A stretch of DNA of 64,000 nt from Anaerolineae bacterium (GTDB lineage: Bacteria > Chloroflexota > Anaerolineae > 4572-78 > J111): contig JAHDWA010000049.1 of NCBI GenBank assembly GCA_023382535.1, positions 15,892 through 79,891 of the forward strand. The letters are read 5' to 3'. Under the pieces are notes generated by a model. That model was not told the DNA's origin. It ran no database searches and saw nothing but the letters and a program-made list of their open reading frames with translations. Below are positions 16,601 through 25,122 of the stretch, one piece after another. Within the stretch, counting starts at the first letter, position 1, and each line of letters begins with the position of its first letter. The position numbers and the translations under genes are program-made.

Positions 16601-19600
16601 TTCCAGGGCGAGGCCGGGGCGCAGGCGATCCGCAGTTATTACAACGACGCCCTCGGCACCGATTCTTACATCTTCCGGCTGGGCCTGGGCAAAGAGGCGG
16701 CCTACATGGTCAACCCCGACCTGGTGGAACGCTTCGGCTACATTGACGAGGAGACCAACGAGAAGCTGAGCGACCTCAAGGACGCGGCCAATTACCAGCT
16801 CAAGCGGATCTGGGAGGCGGTTCATGACGAGAACCCGGGCCGACTCAAAGGAACGATGGGCTGGATACTCAAGAAACAGATGCCCGGCGTCATCAGGGAC
16901 CAGGCCGACCTGCTGCGCTCGCCCAGCGCCCGCAAACGCTGGTTTGGCACCTCGGCCAGCTCGATCCGGACCCACGTCCACGCTTCGGACTACGCCCTGC
17001 CGCGCAACGCGATGGCCATGAGCTGGGAGGACATTTTCCACGACACCGGGCTGAAGGGGACCCGGGCCAACCGGGCCTATCTCAACCGGCTCTCCAAAGC
17101 CGGCAAGCTGCCCTGGAGCGGGATTCGCAACCCGGCCAGTGACCCCACTGCCCAGACCGGGACGATCCTGAACATGGTCACCCCCGACATTTTGAAGGCG
17201 GCGGGCCTCGACATTCCGACGACCGGCCACCCGGTTTTGTTCCACCCGCACCACGTCCAGGGCCAGGGCGGCGACAACGACAGCGACCAGTCCCAGGTCT
17301 ACATGGTCATGAAAAAGATGGCCGGCGAGCTGGTCAACGCCTTCGGGCTGAAGCCGAGCGATCCCGGCGAAATCACGGCCCGAGCCAAACGCCACGCCGC
17401 CGGCGAGTACACCGATGCGCTGGACAAGCTCATGGTCAGCGAGGCCAAGGCCAAACGCAACTTATTAGGCTTTGATCCGGATCAAGGCGATATAGTCCTG
17501 GACGGGACCAGGATGACTAGCAAAAAGTGGAGCAAGGGAACCCTGACCGATTACCGGCTCAACGCGCGCCAGATCGGCCAGGCGTACAACATCCCGGTCC
17601 GGGTCGCCCTCAATATGGCCGACAATCCGCAGGCCAAGGAGCAGATCAGCGAGTACGGCGGCTGGCTCTACCAGAACCCGCTCGACAAAAAGAACTACGA
17701 ACCTCACTCGCCGGAGGAGGACCTGTTCAGCTTCTTCACCAGCTTCAACGCCTTTACCGGCGGCTTTGCCGCTTCCCGCGGCGAGGATGAGGAACACGGC
17801 CTGTACTACAGCTTCCGCACCAAGCGCGGCTTTGACAATTACGGCCAGTTCGGCGCGGCCGGGCTGCTGTCCATCCTCAAACGGCTGACCGAAAAGCGCG
17901 AGGGGACAAAGGCCGAAATGGACCCGAAGCAGATGGCGGCCCTGATCGGCGGCACTAACCTGGATTGGGCCAAGACCCTGAGCTTTATCGAAAAATGGAA
18001 GATGCCGCGCCATGAGCAGCTCGACAGCGTGGCGATCAAGGACCTGACCGTGAGCGATGCCCAACGCAACGCGCTGCAGGGCTTCGCCACCGGCGACAGC
18101 CCGCTGGCCCAGATGATGCGCGGCTTCTCGGTCCGCAACGCGGTCAAGGCGACCAGCCGCATCCAGCGCAAGCTCCAGGGCGACCTGCTCGATCCGGCCC
18201 GGCGCGAAGCGACCAACACCGGCAAGTTCAAGACCGACCTGAAAGAGTACATGAACGTCATGCAGAACGTCATGTACAACCGGGGCGGCGGCGTCGGCTC
18301 GGACGAGTTCAAGCAGGATTATCGAGCCATGCTGGCCAAGCTCGGCCTCGATCCGGCCAGTAACAATTTCTTTAAACTGCTCGAACCGGGCGGCCCAAGC
18401 TGGAACTCCGGCGAATTTTATAGCTGGACCACGGAAAAACAGAACCTGTTTTACAAGATGGCCGGCAAATTATTCCAAAAGCATGTCACCGGCTACGGCT
18501 TCGACAAGGAAGGCCGCTGGCGCAACCTCAATCCGGACGTTCCCCGCCAGAACGCCATGTTCAAGGACTGGTACGAGGATTACGACCGGATTCGCGGCAC
18601 GATGGCCGTCAACGCCCGCGAGCGGGAGGATGATGAGGTCGAGAGCTACGTTCCCTCCCTGGAGGAGCTGGCTCAAAACGAGATCACCGGGCCGCTGGTC
18701 CGCGAGAAACACCGCCGCAAGAAAAAGGCGCTGGGCGGCCTGAGCCGGCTGTTTGAGCAGTACCAGCAGGACAGCGGCTTAAACGGCAGCAGCCAGGTTG
18801 ATGAGGATTTTGAAGCGTATGTCATCGGCCGCAAACCCTGGACCCGCGAGGAGCAGGAAATGCTGCGCCAGGCCGAACTCGGCCACCAGGAAGCGGCCGC
18901 GCTGCGAGCTGAACGACGCCGGCGCGAGGGCTACGAGGAACCCATGTACTTCGCCCAGGGCGGGGTGCTGGACCGGGCCACCAAGATCGGCGAGACAAAA
19001 AACGGCCGGCCCATCGTCGCCGGCGAGGCCGGGCGCGAGTACGTGGTGCCGGAAGGCAAAACCCGCGACCTGGGCAACGGGGTCAAGGTCTTTGACGCCG
19101 ACGAGCTGGGCCGGGGCGCGCCCAGGGGTACGACGGAACTGGCCAAAGGCGGCATCATTGACTACCAGGCTTACGCTAATGCCCCTCAGAGCGATTATAA
19201 GACGGCTATGCTTCAGGTAGCCCATGAACTGAGCGGCGGGATCTTTATGGGCAATCTGGCGACGGCTGAGAGCTTCGTCGGGGCCGCCATAGAAAACGAC
19301 ATCCAGAAGATGATGGCCAACCCGCCCAAGGGCGGCTACAAGGGCCTGTTTGCGACCGACATCAGCGGCCGGGTGACCGACCGCTTCGCCCAGGCGCTGG
19401 GACCCAATCCGGCCGCCGCCGATCAAGCAGCCTGGAACGCTTACCTCAGCAATTACGGCCTTTCGGCCGATTTCCAGCCCCTAACGGTGCGCAGCTCCGG
19501 CGTGGATGCGGCAACCCGTAAGGCTCTGGCCGCCAGCGGGACCAGCATCGCCGATTTCCTGAAAGACATCAACACCAAAGTGGCCGGCAAAGCCTTCTCC

Positions 19601-22600
19601 CACGCCAACTACGGCAACGTCTACGACGCCATTCCCGGTTGGGCGGCTTACTGGAAAACCGCCAGCCGGCCCGGCTCGACCGTTCCGGCTGGACCGCCGA
19701 CGGCTGCCGGCGCGGCTACTTTAGCCAGGCTCGCGGCTCCACCGGCTCCGGCTGCACCTCCGCCTCCGGCCGCCTCTGCCGGCGCACCGCCACCGCCCCC
19801 GGCCGCTTTCCCGCCAGGCTCGACCACGACCCCGCCGCCGGGCAGCACACCGCCAGGTACGCCACCGCCCGGCCCGGTAGGGCCAACCACGCCGGTAACG
19901 CCAGGCGGACCAGCGAACCCGCCACGCGAGATCGTGACGGTTCCCAAGCTCACGCCCCAAATGATGGGCGAGTTCCGCCACGTCTTTGACCAGATGGGGC
20001 AGCTTCAGAGGGTCAACGTCCACGACACTAATCCGGAGCAGCTTGCTCTGCTCAAACTGGCCGGCCAGCGCGGGACGGACGTGTTCAAAATCGCCCAGCG
20101 ATCCAAGAACCTGCTTTACCAGGAGCAGCTTCAGAAGCTGTCCCAACTCGGCCTCAACCCGGGCCAAACCAGCGAGTACACCCGCCTGATCAATACCTAC
20201 GGCAGCGGCGATCCCGATTTGATAAACAACGAGCGCGGTTTTACCGACGCCGAACGGCAGGATTTGATCAATGAAATCTACCGCCAGAACGCCGGCGATA
20301 AGGTCGCTCAAAAGGCCGAACGCTACCTCTTTGGCCGCATGGAGGAGCTGCACCGCAACGTCCGCGAGCGCGGCCTGTCGCTGACCGACACCCAGATGAA
20401 AGCCTGGGACCGCTACGGCCTGGACTACCAGGGCATTGATCCGGAGCAGCTCAAACTGGCCCACGAGTTCAATGACTTCTTTGAGGGCGAGTATCCCGGC
20501 ATGCGGGAGAGCATCCCGGCTATGAACGCCAAGGGCGAGCCAACTTATTTAGGCGGCGCTCACCCCAACTTTAGCCCGGGCTTTGTTTCAACCGTTTTAC
20601 CGCAGGCCAGCGCCGCCCGGCTCAAGTGGGAAGCCAGTGAGAAGTTCAGGAACCTGACCCCGGCCGACGCCGCCGCCATGCGGCCGGACGTGGCCGGTGT
20701 GCTGGACCTGGCTCAAGGCGTCCCCTTCGCCCAGGAGCAGCTCAAGCAGCAGCAGCGCCGGGAAAAAGAAGCGGCCCGGATGGGCCAGATCAACCGGCGC
20801 CTGGGCGACATCAAGGAGTGGTATAACGCCGGGCTGTCCGGCCAGGCTGACGCCTTCAGCCGGGGGATGCAGACCTTCGACGACGCCGCCGATGTCAGTT
20901 TCCTTTCCAGCCAGCGCCAGGCCGCTTACGAGGCGGCCGTGCCGCTCAAGCGGCAGTTTGACGAGGCGCAGGCCCGGGGCGACCTGGGAACGGCGCAGCG
21001 CCTGTGGGACCAGATTGATCCGCTCAATACGAAGATCGGCGAATTAAAAGACCAGATCGGCATCCTGACCCCGCACATCAAGGAGCACGTGACCACGCTC
21101 GGCGAGCAGACGACCGCGATCCGCGACGAGATCAAGGAACGCAAGCAGACCTACAGCGCCCTTTCGACCCAGCACGATGAGCTGGTCAAGGAACGGCAGG
21201 GCCTGCTCGGCGCGGACCGGACCCGCAAGGACCGGGATATCGCCACCGTCAAAGGCGAGATGGACACGGTTCACGCCGAGATCAAGAGCCAGGCCAAGGA
21301 GCTGGGCCGGCTGAGCTACGAGAAAAAGACCCTGAGTGACCTGATCCACGAACCACAGGGCCAGGCGATCACCGGCCTGGGCAAGCGGCCGGAAACTTAC
21401 GGCCAGATGGCCCTGAACGAACTCAAAGCCGGCTACTCGCCGCAGCGCCTGTTCTGGGAGTTCCAGAATATCCAGCAGATGCAGTTCATGGCCTTTATGC
21501 CCATGCTGCAAATGAGGAACCAATACCTCGGCCAGCAGGCCGCGCTCGGCCAGGCGAATTATGCGCTGGGGGCCGGCTCGATGCCGCAATCGGTCCTGTC
21601 GGCGATGGCCTCGCAGGCCAACATGAGCCGGGCCGCGTCCGCTTTCGGGCAGGGCGTGGACAGCTCGCTCACGATGGGCCTCTGGCGCGGGCTGACCGGC
21701 TACCTGGGCCGCAATGAGGGCGCGGGCAACCTCCTGGGGGCCGTGGGCTTTGACGCCACCTCTGCCCTGACCGGCCTCATGGGGGCCAAGATGATCGGCG
21801 GGCCGGCGATCTCTGCCCTGAACAAGCTCCTGCCGGCGCTGGGGGTGCAGCCAGCGCCCTACTATATGCCGGCAGGCGGGCCGGGTTTGGGCGCGACCGC
21901 CCTGGCCGCCTTGGGGACCGGCGGCGGGCTGGTGGCCGGGGGCCTGGGCCTGGGCCTGGGCGTCGGCATCTACGACGCGATCAAGCCGGAAGGTTACGCC
22001 GAGCCAACCCAGTTTATGACCGTGGCCGCCTACGAAGCGGCCGGCTACACCGGCGACCATTGGGGCGGCGCGTTCAACCCGGCCAACAATGCCATTCTGC
22101 GCGGCCTGGCGGATCAAAGCGGCCTGGCCGGGGCGATGGGCTGGAATGTCTGGAACCAGGAGCAGGCCGAAAAGTATGGGACCGCCGTGGGCAAATACAC
22201 CGGGGCCGTGACCGACCCCATTCCGGTCTGGGTGACCAAGATGGAGTCAGCCGTGGCCGAGCAGCTCGGCGTCCCCAAGGATCAACTGCCCTTCGACAAG
22301 ACCGAGCTGGCCCAAATGGTCCAGATGGCCGCCGAAGATCAGGGCATCAGCAAGGCCCAAATCGAGGGGCCGGGCGGCGTGGCCGCCCAACTGGCTAAAG
22401 AAATCGCCGAATCCTACACCTCCGGCGTGTCCCTGAGCCAATCGTCCAGCCTGCGCCAGCGGGCCATTGATGTCTCCGGCTACGCGCCGGGGACCGAAGG
22501 GGCCAAGATGATGAGCGCCTGGGTCCAGCAGGGATCGCTCTTTGAGCGCCAGCAGCGCCTGCAGGCGGCGGCGATGGTCCAGAATTTTGCCGACGAGATG

Positions 22601-24394
22601 GAGTTCACCCCGCAGCAGCGGCGGGATATGAGCGAGAAGGTTTACGGCCTGCTGTCCGATGGGGTCAGCCAAAACCAGGTTTCCCGCTCGATGCAGCAGC
22701 GCCTGATGAGCAACCAATACTACTGGTCCAATGCCGCCTACGCTTCCGGCCACCCCGAAATGGCGTTAATGGATCAGGATCAGCCCTGGCTGCCGAAGAA
22801 TCTCACGGCCCAATGGGCGATGCAGGACCGGCGGCGGGCCGAAGATAACGCCCGCGAGCTGGGGACGATGACGTTAGGGCCGAACGGCTTTGAGTGGGAA
22901 GGCGGGCGGCAGGAAATCGAACTCGGCTGGCAGCAGCAGAAGCTGGACATGGAAAAGGAGTATTGGGAGTTCCGCAAAAAATCCCAACTCGACGACTTCG
23001 CCATGAGCCAGAAGATGTTTGAGTTCAACATTCGCCAGCAGCGTATGGCCCTGGACTGGGAAGAAAAGCAGAGCCGGGTCCAGGCGAGTTACTACGAAAA
23101 GCAGTACGCGCTCAACAAGAAGATTTTCGACCTGCAAACCGAGTACCAGCGCCAGGACTTCGACAAGCAGGAGGCCCGGCTGGAAGTGCGCCGGGACTGG
23201 CAGCTCGAAGATTCCGCCTGGAACCGGGAGGGTTTCAATCTTCAAGCCGGCTGGCAAATGGAAGATTTGCAGCGCGCCCTGCGTTACGCATCGAGCGGCC
23301 GGGAACGGATGGATATCCGGCGGCAGATCGAGCGGCAGAGCATCCTGAACGACCGCAAGCAAACCGAGTTCGACCGCGAGGACGCGCGCAATACGACCCA
23401 GTACGATTGGGCCAGGGAGGACCTGGCCCAAAACCGCCGCCGCTTCGAGGAAATGAACGAGCTGCAGCGCCAGCAGATGGAGCTGGGCCGCGAATACTGG
23501 CAGCAGCAGCAATCTATGTCCGAAGAATACCGGGCGGCGCGCCGGGCGATGATGGAGGAGCAGATCGGCCTCCAGATGGAACAGAACGCCCTGACCGTGC
23601 AGCAGTTCATTGACGGCATGGCCTGGGACCAGAAACAGCACGACCTCGATACCCAGATCAACGAAACCAAGCAGAAGTGGGCTTTGGAGGATCTGGAGAC
23701 GGCCCGGCAGCGTTCGGTTGAAGATGAAAAAATGCTCGGCCTGGAACGGGACATGGCCAACGCCAGCTACTTCTACGCCTTCTACCAGGCGATGGGCTAC
23801 GACGCGGCCAACAAGGCGAACCCGGTCCTGGCGGCGATGGTCACCTCGGCCGGAAGCCTGGCCGATAACATGGAGCGCGCCGCGGCGGCCCAGGCGCAAA
23901 TGGCCGGCGGGATGAGCGGCGGGAGCAGTTGGCCGGCCAATATGCCCTCCCCGACCAACCCGATGGGACCCAACCCGTACCAGACCCCAGCGCCGGGCGG
24001 CTACGGCAACGGCGGTTACACGCCGGCCCCGCCTCTGCCCTGGCAGAACGGGGGCAGCTCGTCGAGCGGCGGCCAGTCGTCGAGCGGCGGCCAATCCGGA
24101 CCCTTCGGGCCGCCTTCGCTCCCGCCCGGTTTTGCCCGCGGCGGGTACACCGGCGACGGCGATCCGACCGACGTGGCCGGCATCGTCCACCGCGGCGAGT
24201 ATGTGGTGCCGAGCGGCGGGGCGCTGGTCATCCGTGAAGGCGCCTCCGGCGGTGGCAGCGCCGAGGTGGTGCTGCTCTTAACCGCGATCCTGAGCCAGCT
24301 CCAGGAAGGCGGGGGGACGATCCTGATTGACGAGGAACGGCTGAAGAAAGCCGGCTTCCTGCACCAGTCGAATTTTGGACAGGTCTACCGTTAG
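13700..24394 (+). CDS. giant tape-measure protein with an N-terminal two-barrel RNA polymerase-like region
   Basis: A 3564-residue virion protein. Residues 1-110: Pro/Arg-rich linker. About 115-200: two helix-turn-helix-like units (SPRQIHQLIKSGVPLPRLAGALG; SFPQIGEKMGISEAEAR). About 690-760 resembles the RpoB barrel (K693-GYFGNRANVVSAM and DLIMAKPSDPVVANISML). Residues 1143-1145 (R-N-P) and D1192-x-D1194-x-D1196 match the RpoC catalytic layout; 1306-1330 (MADNPQAKEQISEYGGW) resembles the bridge helix. A tape-measure end motif (GEAGREYVVP) is at 1775. A Pro-rich linker spans 1993-2075, then coiled coils, Gly-rich hydrophobic segments (2660-2760) and a Trp/Gln-rich coiled coil (3067-3350). The C-terminus (FARGGYTGDGD ... 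VHRGEYVVPSGG) is classic tape measure. It sets tail length and is probably injected with DNA. The polymerase reading is an inference from motifs; the tape-measure call is strong. Confidence 0.85.
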   Translation: MPRIKNWNDWEEEEEAPRTPLGVTRGVRRGWDDDASEYPKGYEERGFSRQDKKRKRVKSPLPDLPAVPAPAAAPAVTPPAAAFPKPPEPPRVTINRRQMGGLLNAQAAPGAAQELTPLQMARAYERSGNSPRQIHQLIKSGVPLPRLAGALGMNPETVRGIYQREEAVRLQRQGLSFPQIGEKMGISEAEARMTFARGHVQRHGSNPAVQYGRTPSGTPKGRKAGTPFPTGVFEQPSYLSEANRDSASINNILDNLRGQLGPQGFQVEATFEADPLGGRHVVRVKQGNEYVGQPFRLTATPSGVPLISKTGKSAGGYRLTFQGRNMPLYQRLGQAVLEMAANHQAKKSSRGSDEFAPPSYDEPPPSFDDPGIDMLGDDEGYVPVMPEWMKEQPGESVPTGPVGNAKGRLNVLDILEVAEKKNKPLWRQINAGDYLRMSRAGQFREENSEGTIKNPNGQWDYPEGLDKGFYEPAEDRYLRREEARHLTPVVSKGTVYPLEARNFIAGNIHGRETSPGGVEIDYQWGSQKGQGKQMKRDELSLTRKYWHAGPALGVAYPETPQHILGQRATEPEMAHIAKAFILDRGGIIPEGQMWKDTNYAPWVFGSFEQNPEKFELRFDPNYSEPEVLKAAGLLGPDGKFRPRMLRQGSGKVAAPNGFKKDVLRNNEAGVINGYEIADSMNERGDPIKVLRLKGYFGNRANVVSAMKLEGWKNLAQDKHIRKDMGLDYDLIMAKPSDPVVANISMLNALPRQEFEGLWREVHGDRPAPTRTSSMADVEALAKVWQLYQERNRRTEILPGRVFDKDTLDNYLQAGIIKDGKYEEVPPLFEGAETMYKADLIATGYMAPVRARYITDVTKLGRGNLSNEILRSVEFNHAGLGEHLRDLGYQGRDIYNTLYEMHRLNTRPGWSEHGSPVVDLLGDLTGNKDVVMATQVLYQQHLAELLPASMQGMAEQDYSDEQLKTFKKFQGEAGAQAIRSYYNDALGTDSYIFRLGLGKEAAYMVNPDLVERFGYIDEETNEKLSDLKDAANYQLKRIWEAVHDENPGRLKGTMGWILKKQMPGVIRDQADLLRSPSARKRWFGTSASSIRTHVHASDYALPRNAMAMSWEDIFHDTGLKGTRANRAYLNRLSKAGKLPWSGIRNPASDPTAQTGTILNMVTPDILKAAGLDIPTTGHPVLFHPHHVQGQGGDNDSDQSQVYMVMKKMAGELVNAFGLKPSDPGEITARAKRHAAGEYTDALDKLMVSEAKAKRNLLGFDPDQGDIVLDGTRMTSKKWSKGTLTDYRLNARQIGQAYNIPVRVALNMADNPQAKEQISEYGGWLYQNPLDKKNYEPHSPEEDLFSFFTSFNAFTGGFAASRGEDEEHGLYYSFRTKRGFDNYGQFGAAGLLSILKRLTEKREGTKAEMDPKQMAALIGGTNLDWAKTLSFIEKWKMPRHEQLDSVAIKDLTVSDAQRNALQGFATGDSPLAQMMRGFSVRNAVKATSRIQRKLQGDLLDPARREATNTGKFKTDLKEYMNVMQNVMYNRGGGVGSDEFKQDYRAMLAKLGLDPASNNFFKLLEPGGPSWNSGEFYSWTTEKQNLFYKMAGKLFQKHVTGYGFDKEGRWRNLNPDVPRQNAMFKDWYEDYDRIRGTMAVNAREREDDEVESYVPSLEELAQNEITGPLVREKHRRKKKALGGLSRLFEQYQQDSGLNGSSQVDEDFEAYVIGRKPWTREEQEMLRQAELGHQEAAALRAERRRREGYEEPMYFAQGGVLDRATKIGETKNGRPIVAGEAGREYVVPEGKTRDLGNGVKVFDADELGRGAPRGTTELAKGGIIDYQAYANAPQSDYKTAMLQVAHELSGGIFMGNLATAESFVGAAIENDIQKMMANPPKGGYKGLFATDISGRVTDRFAQALGPNPAAADQAAWNAYLSNYGLSADFQPLTVRSSGVDAATRKALAASGTSIADFLKDINTKVAGKAFSHANYGNVYDAIPGWAAYWKTASRPGSTVPAGPPTAAGAATLARLAAPPAPAAPPPPAASAGAPPPPPAAFPPGSTTTPPPGSTPPGTPPPGPVGPTTPVTPGGPANPPREIVTVPKLTPQMMGEFRHVFDQMGQLQRVNVHDTNPEQLALLKLAGQRGTDVFKIAQRSKNLLYQEQLQKLSQLGLNPGQTSEYTRLINTYGSGDPDLINNERGFTDAERQDLINEIYRQNAGDKVAQKAERYLFGRMEELHRNVRERGLSLTDTQMKAWDRYGLDYQGIDPEQLKLAHEFNDFFEGEYPGMRESIPAMNAKGEPTYLGGAHPNFSPGFVSTVLPQASAARLKWEASEKFRNLTPADAAAMRPDVAGVLDLAQGVPFAQEQLKQQQRREKEAARMGQINRRLGDIKEWYNAGLSGQADAFSRGMQTFDDAADVSFLSSQRQAAYEAAVPLKRQFDEAQARGDLGTAQRLWDQIDPLNTKIGELKDQIGILTPHIKEHVTTLGEQTTAIRDEIKERKQTYSALSTQHDELVKERQGLLGADRTRKDRDIATVKGEMDTVHAEIKSQAKELGRLSYEKKTLSDLIHEPQGQAITGLGKRPETYGQMALNELKAGYSPQRLFWEFQNIQQMQFMAFMPMLQMRNQYLGQQAALGQANYALGAGSMPQSVLSAMASQANMSRAASAFGQGVDSSLTMGLWRGLTGYLGRNEGAGNLLGAVGFDATSALTGLMGAKMIGGPAISALNKLLPALGVQPAPYYMPAGGPGLGATALAALGTGGGLVAGGLGLGLGVGIYDAIKPEGYAEPTQFMTVAAYEAAGYTGDHWGGAFNPANNAILRGLADQSGLAGAMGWNVWNQEQAEKYGTAVGKYTGAVTDPIPVWVTKMESAVAEQLGVPKDQLPFDKTELAQMVQMAAEDQGISKAQIEGPGGVAAQLAKEIAESYTSGVSLSQSSSLRQRAIDVSGYAPGTEGAKMMSAWVQQGSLFERQQRLQAAAMVQNFADEMEFTPQQRRDMSEKVYGLLSDGVSQNQVSRSMQQRLMSNQYYWSNAAYASGHPEMALMDQDQPWLPKNLTAQWAMQDRRRAEDNARELGTMTLGPNGFEWEGGRQEIELGWQQQKLDMEKEYWEFRKKSQLDDFAMSQKMFEFNIRQQRMALDWEEKQSRVQASYYEKQYALNKKIFDLQTEYQRQDFDKQEARLEVRRDWQLEDSAWNREGFNLQAGWQMEDLQRALRYASSGRERMDIRRQIERQSILNDRKQTEFDREDARNTTQYDWAREDLAQNRRRFEEMNELQRQQMELGREYWQQQQSMSEEYRAARRAMMEEQIGLQMEQNALTVQQFIDGMAWDQKQHDLDTQINETKQKWALEDLETARQRSVEDEKMLGLERDMANASYFYAFYQAMGYDAANKANPVLAAMVTSAGSLADNMERAAAAQAQMAGGMSGGSSWPANMPSPTNPMGPNPYQTPAPGGYGNGGYTPAPPLPWQNGGSSSSGGQSSSGGQSGPFGPPSLPPGFARGGYTGDGDPTDVAGIVHRGEYVVPSGGALVIREGASGGGSAEVVLLLTAILSQLQEGGGTILIDEERLKKAGFLHQSNFGQVYR
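14227..14248. repeat. variant palindrome inside the giant gene
   Basis: TTTTCCCCAAATTGGGGAAA lies in coding sequence for SFPQIGEKM, an HTH-like helix. It differs from the intergenic copies by one central A and may be chance from codon choice. Confidence 0.5.
15740..17720 (+). other. two-barrel RNA polymerase-like core within the giant protein (residues about 680-1340)
   Basis: From FHP to the first Asp of DNDSD there are eight residues, as from LHP to DFDGD in RpoC. The Gln after the last Asp is also kept. An R-N-P motif lies 49 residues upstream, like R-A-P of RpoC. Downstream, MADN ... EQISEYGGW lines up with the bridge helix MADSG ... AQIRQLAGM, and DLFSFFTSFNAFTGGFAASRG with the trigger-loop helix [20 protein letters not shown]. 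Upstream, GYFGNRANVVSAM and DLIMAKPSDPVVANI mirror RpoB GRHGNKGVVSRI and DIVLNPLGVPSRMNI. All comparisons are by eye and from memory of RpoB/RpoC. Confidence 0.55.
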
Positions 24395-24395
24395 G

Positions 24396-24417
24396 CTTTT
24401 CCCCAATTGGGGAAAAG
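24396..24417. repeat. 22-bp palindrome, dispersed repeat copy
   Basis: Perfect palindrome (C-TTTTCCCCAATTGGGG-AAAAG) starting two bases after the giant gene stop codon, followed by TTAATTTTC. It could act as operator, stoperator or weak terminator. Confidence 0.85.
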
Positions 24418-24452
24418 TTAATTTTCAACAGCTTTTCGGGTAAGGTTGAACT

Positions 24453-24875
24453 ATGGCTGATTACATCACCCTCGACGGCAAAAAGTACAAAGTCTCCGAC
24501 CTGGACGACTCCTCCTGGAAACCGGCCTGGAAGCGCCAGAAGAAGTACGGCGTTGGCCTGACCGGCAAGACGATCATTCAGGACTTCACCGTTCCCGATG
24601 GGGCCGGCGGCGAGCGCCTGCCGCGGGAGTGGTCGCTGATGATCCGCACCTTTATCTCGACCCCCTACCCTGACGCCACCTGGGGGACGTTTGCCGATCT
24701 GCTGGCCGCCTCGAACAAGGCGACCGTGACCTACATCGAGCACGACGGGACGACGACCCACACCGTCGGCATCCAGAAGCCCATTATCCCCCGCCCGCGT
24801 GTCGGGGCCAACGTCCTGGGCGAGTGCTATGGTATTTTCTTCGTTCCGATCAATATGGTAAAAATCTATGGCTAA
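24453..24875 (+). CDS. distal tail / tail hub small protein
   Basis: A 140-residue beta-rich protein following the tape measure (MADYITLDGKKYKV ... IQDFTVPDG ... WSLMIRTFISTPY ... NVLGECYGIFFVPINMVKIYG). Small beta-sandwich proteins at this place are usually distal tail or hub-adaptor proteins that close the tail tube. It overlaps the next gene by eight bases (ATGGCTAA), indicating coupled translation. No family is recognised by motif; the call is positional. Confidence 0.5.
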   Translation: MADYITLDGKKYKVSDLDDSSWKPAWKRQKKYGVGLTGKTIIQDFTVPDGAGGERLPREWSLMIRTFISTPYPDATWGTFADLLAASNKATVTYIEHDGTTTHTVGIQKPIIPRPRVGANVLGECYGIFFVPINMVKIYG

Positions 24876-25122
24876 GAAAAAAATTCCTTTCAAAATTGAA
24901 CTAACCGGCCAGGCGGCCGGGCCGCTGGAAGATGATCTGACCCTGTTGCTGGAGGTTATGCGGACCATCGCCAGGGATTTCGGGATTAGGATTGACTACC
25001 CGGCCATGATCTATCTGGACGACGCATCGGACGAAGTGGCCCGTAGAGGCCAGTCCCCGCAGGGGGATGACCTGGAGGAAATGCCTCATGGCGATCACCC
25101 TCTCCCCAACCCTGACCGCTGA
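24868..25122 (+). CDS. small tail-tip associated protein
   Basis: An 84-residue protein starting inside the previous gene and ending inside the next. It opens with a basic segment (MAKKKIPFKIEL), then helices (PLEDDLTLLLEVMRTIARDFGIRID) and an acidic stretch. The double overlap suggests a tightly coupled operon. Its C-terminal 12 residues overlap the start of the tail-tip gene in another frame. Function is unknown, possibly a tail assembly factor. Confidence 0.5.
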   Translation: MAKKKIPFKIELTGQAAGPLEDDLTLLLEVMRTIARDFGIRIDYPAMIYLDDASDEVARRGQSPQGDDLEEMPHGDHPLPNPDR

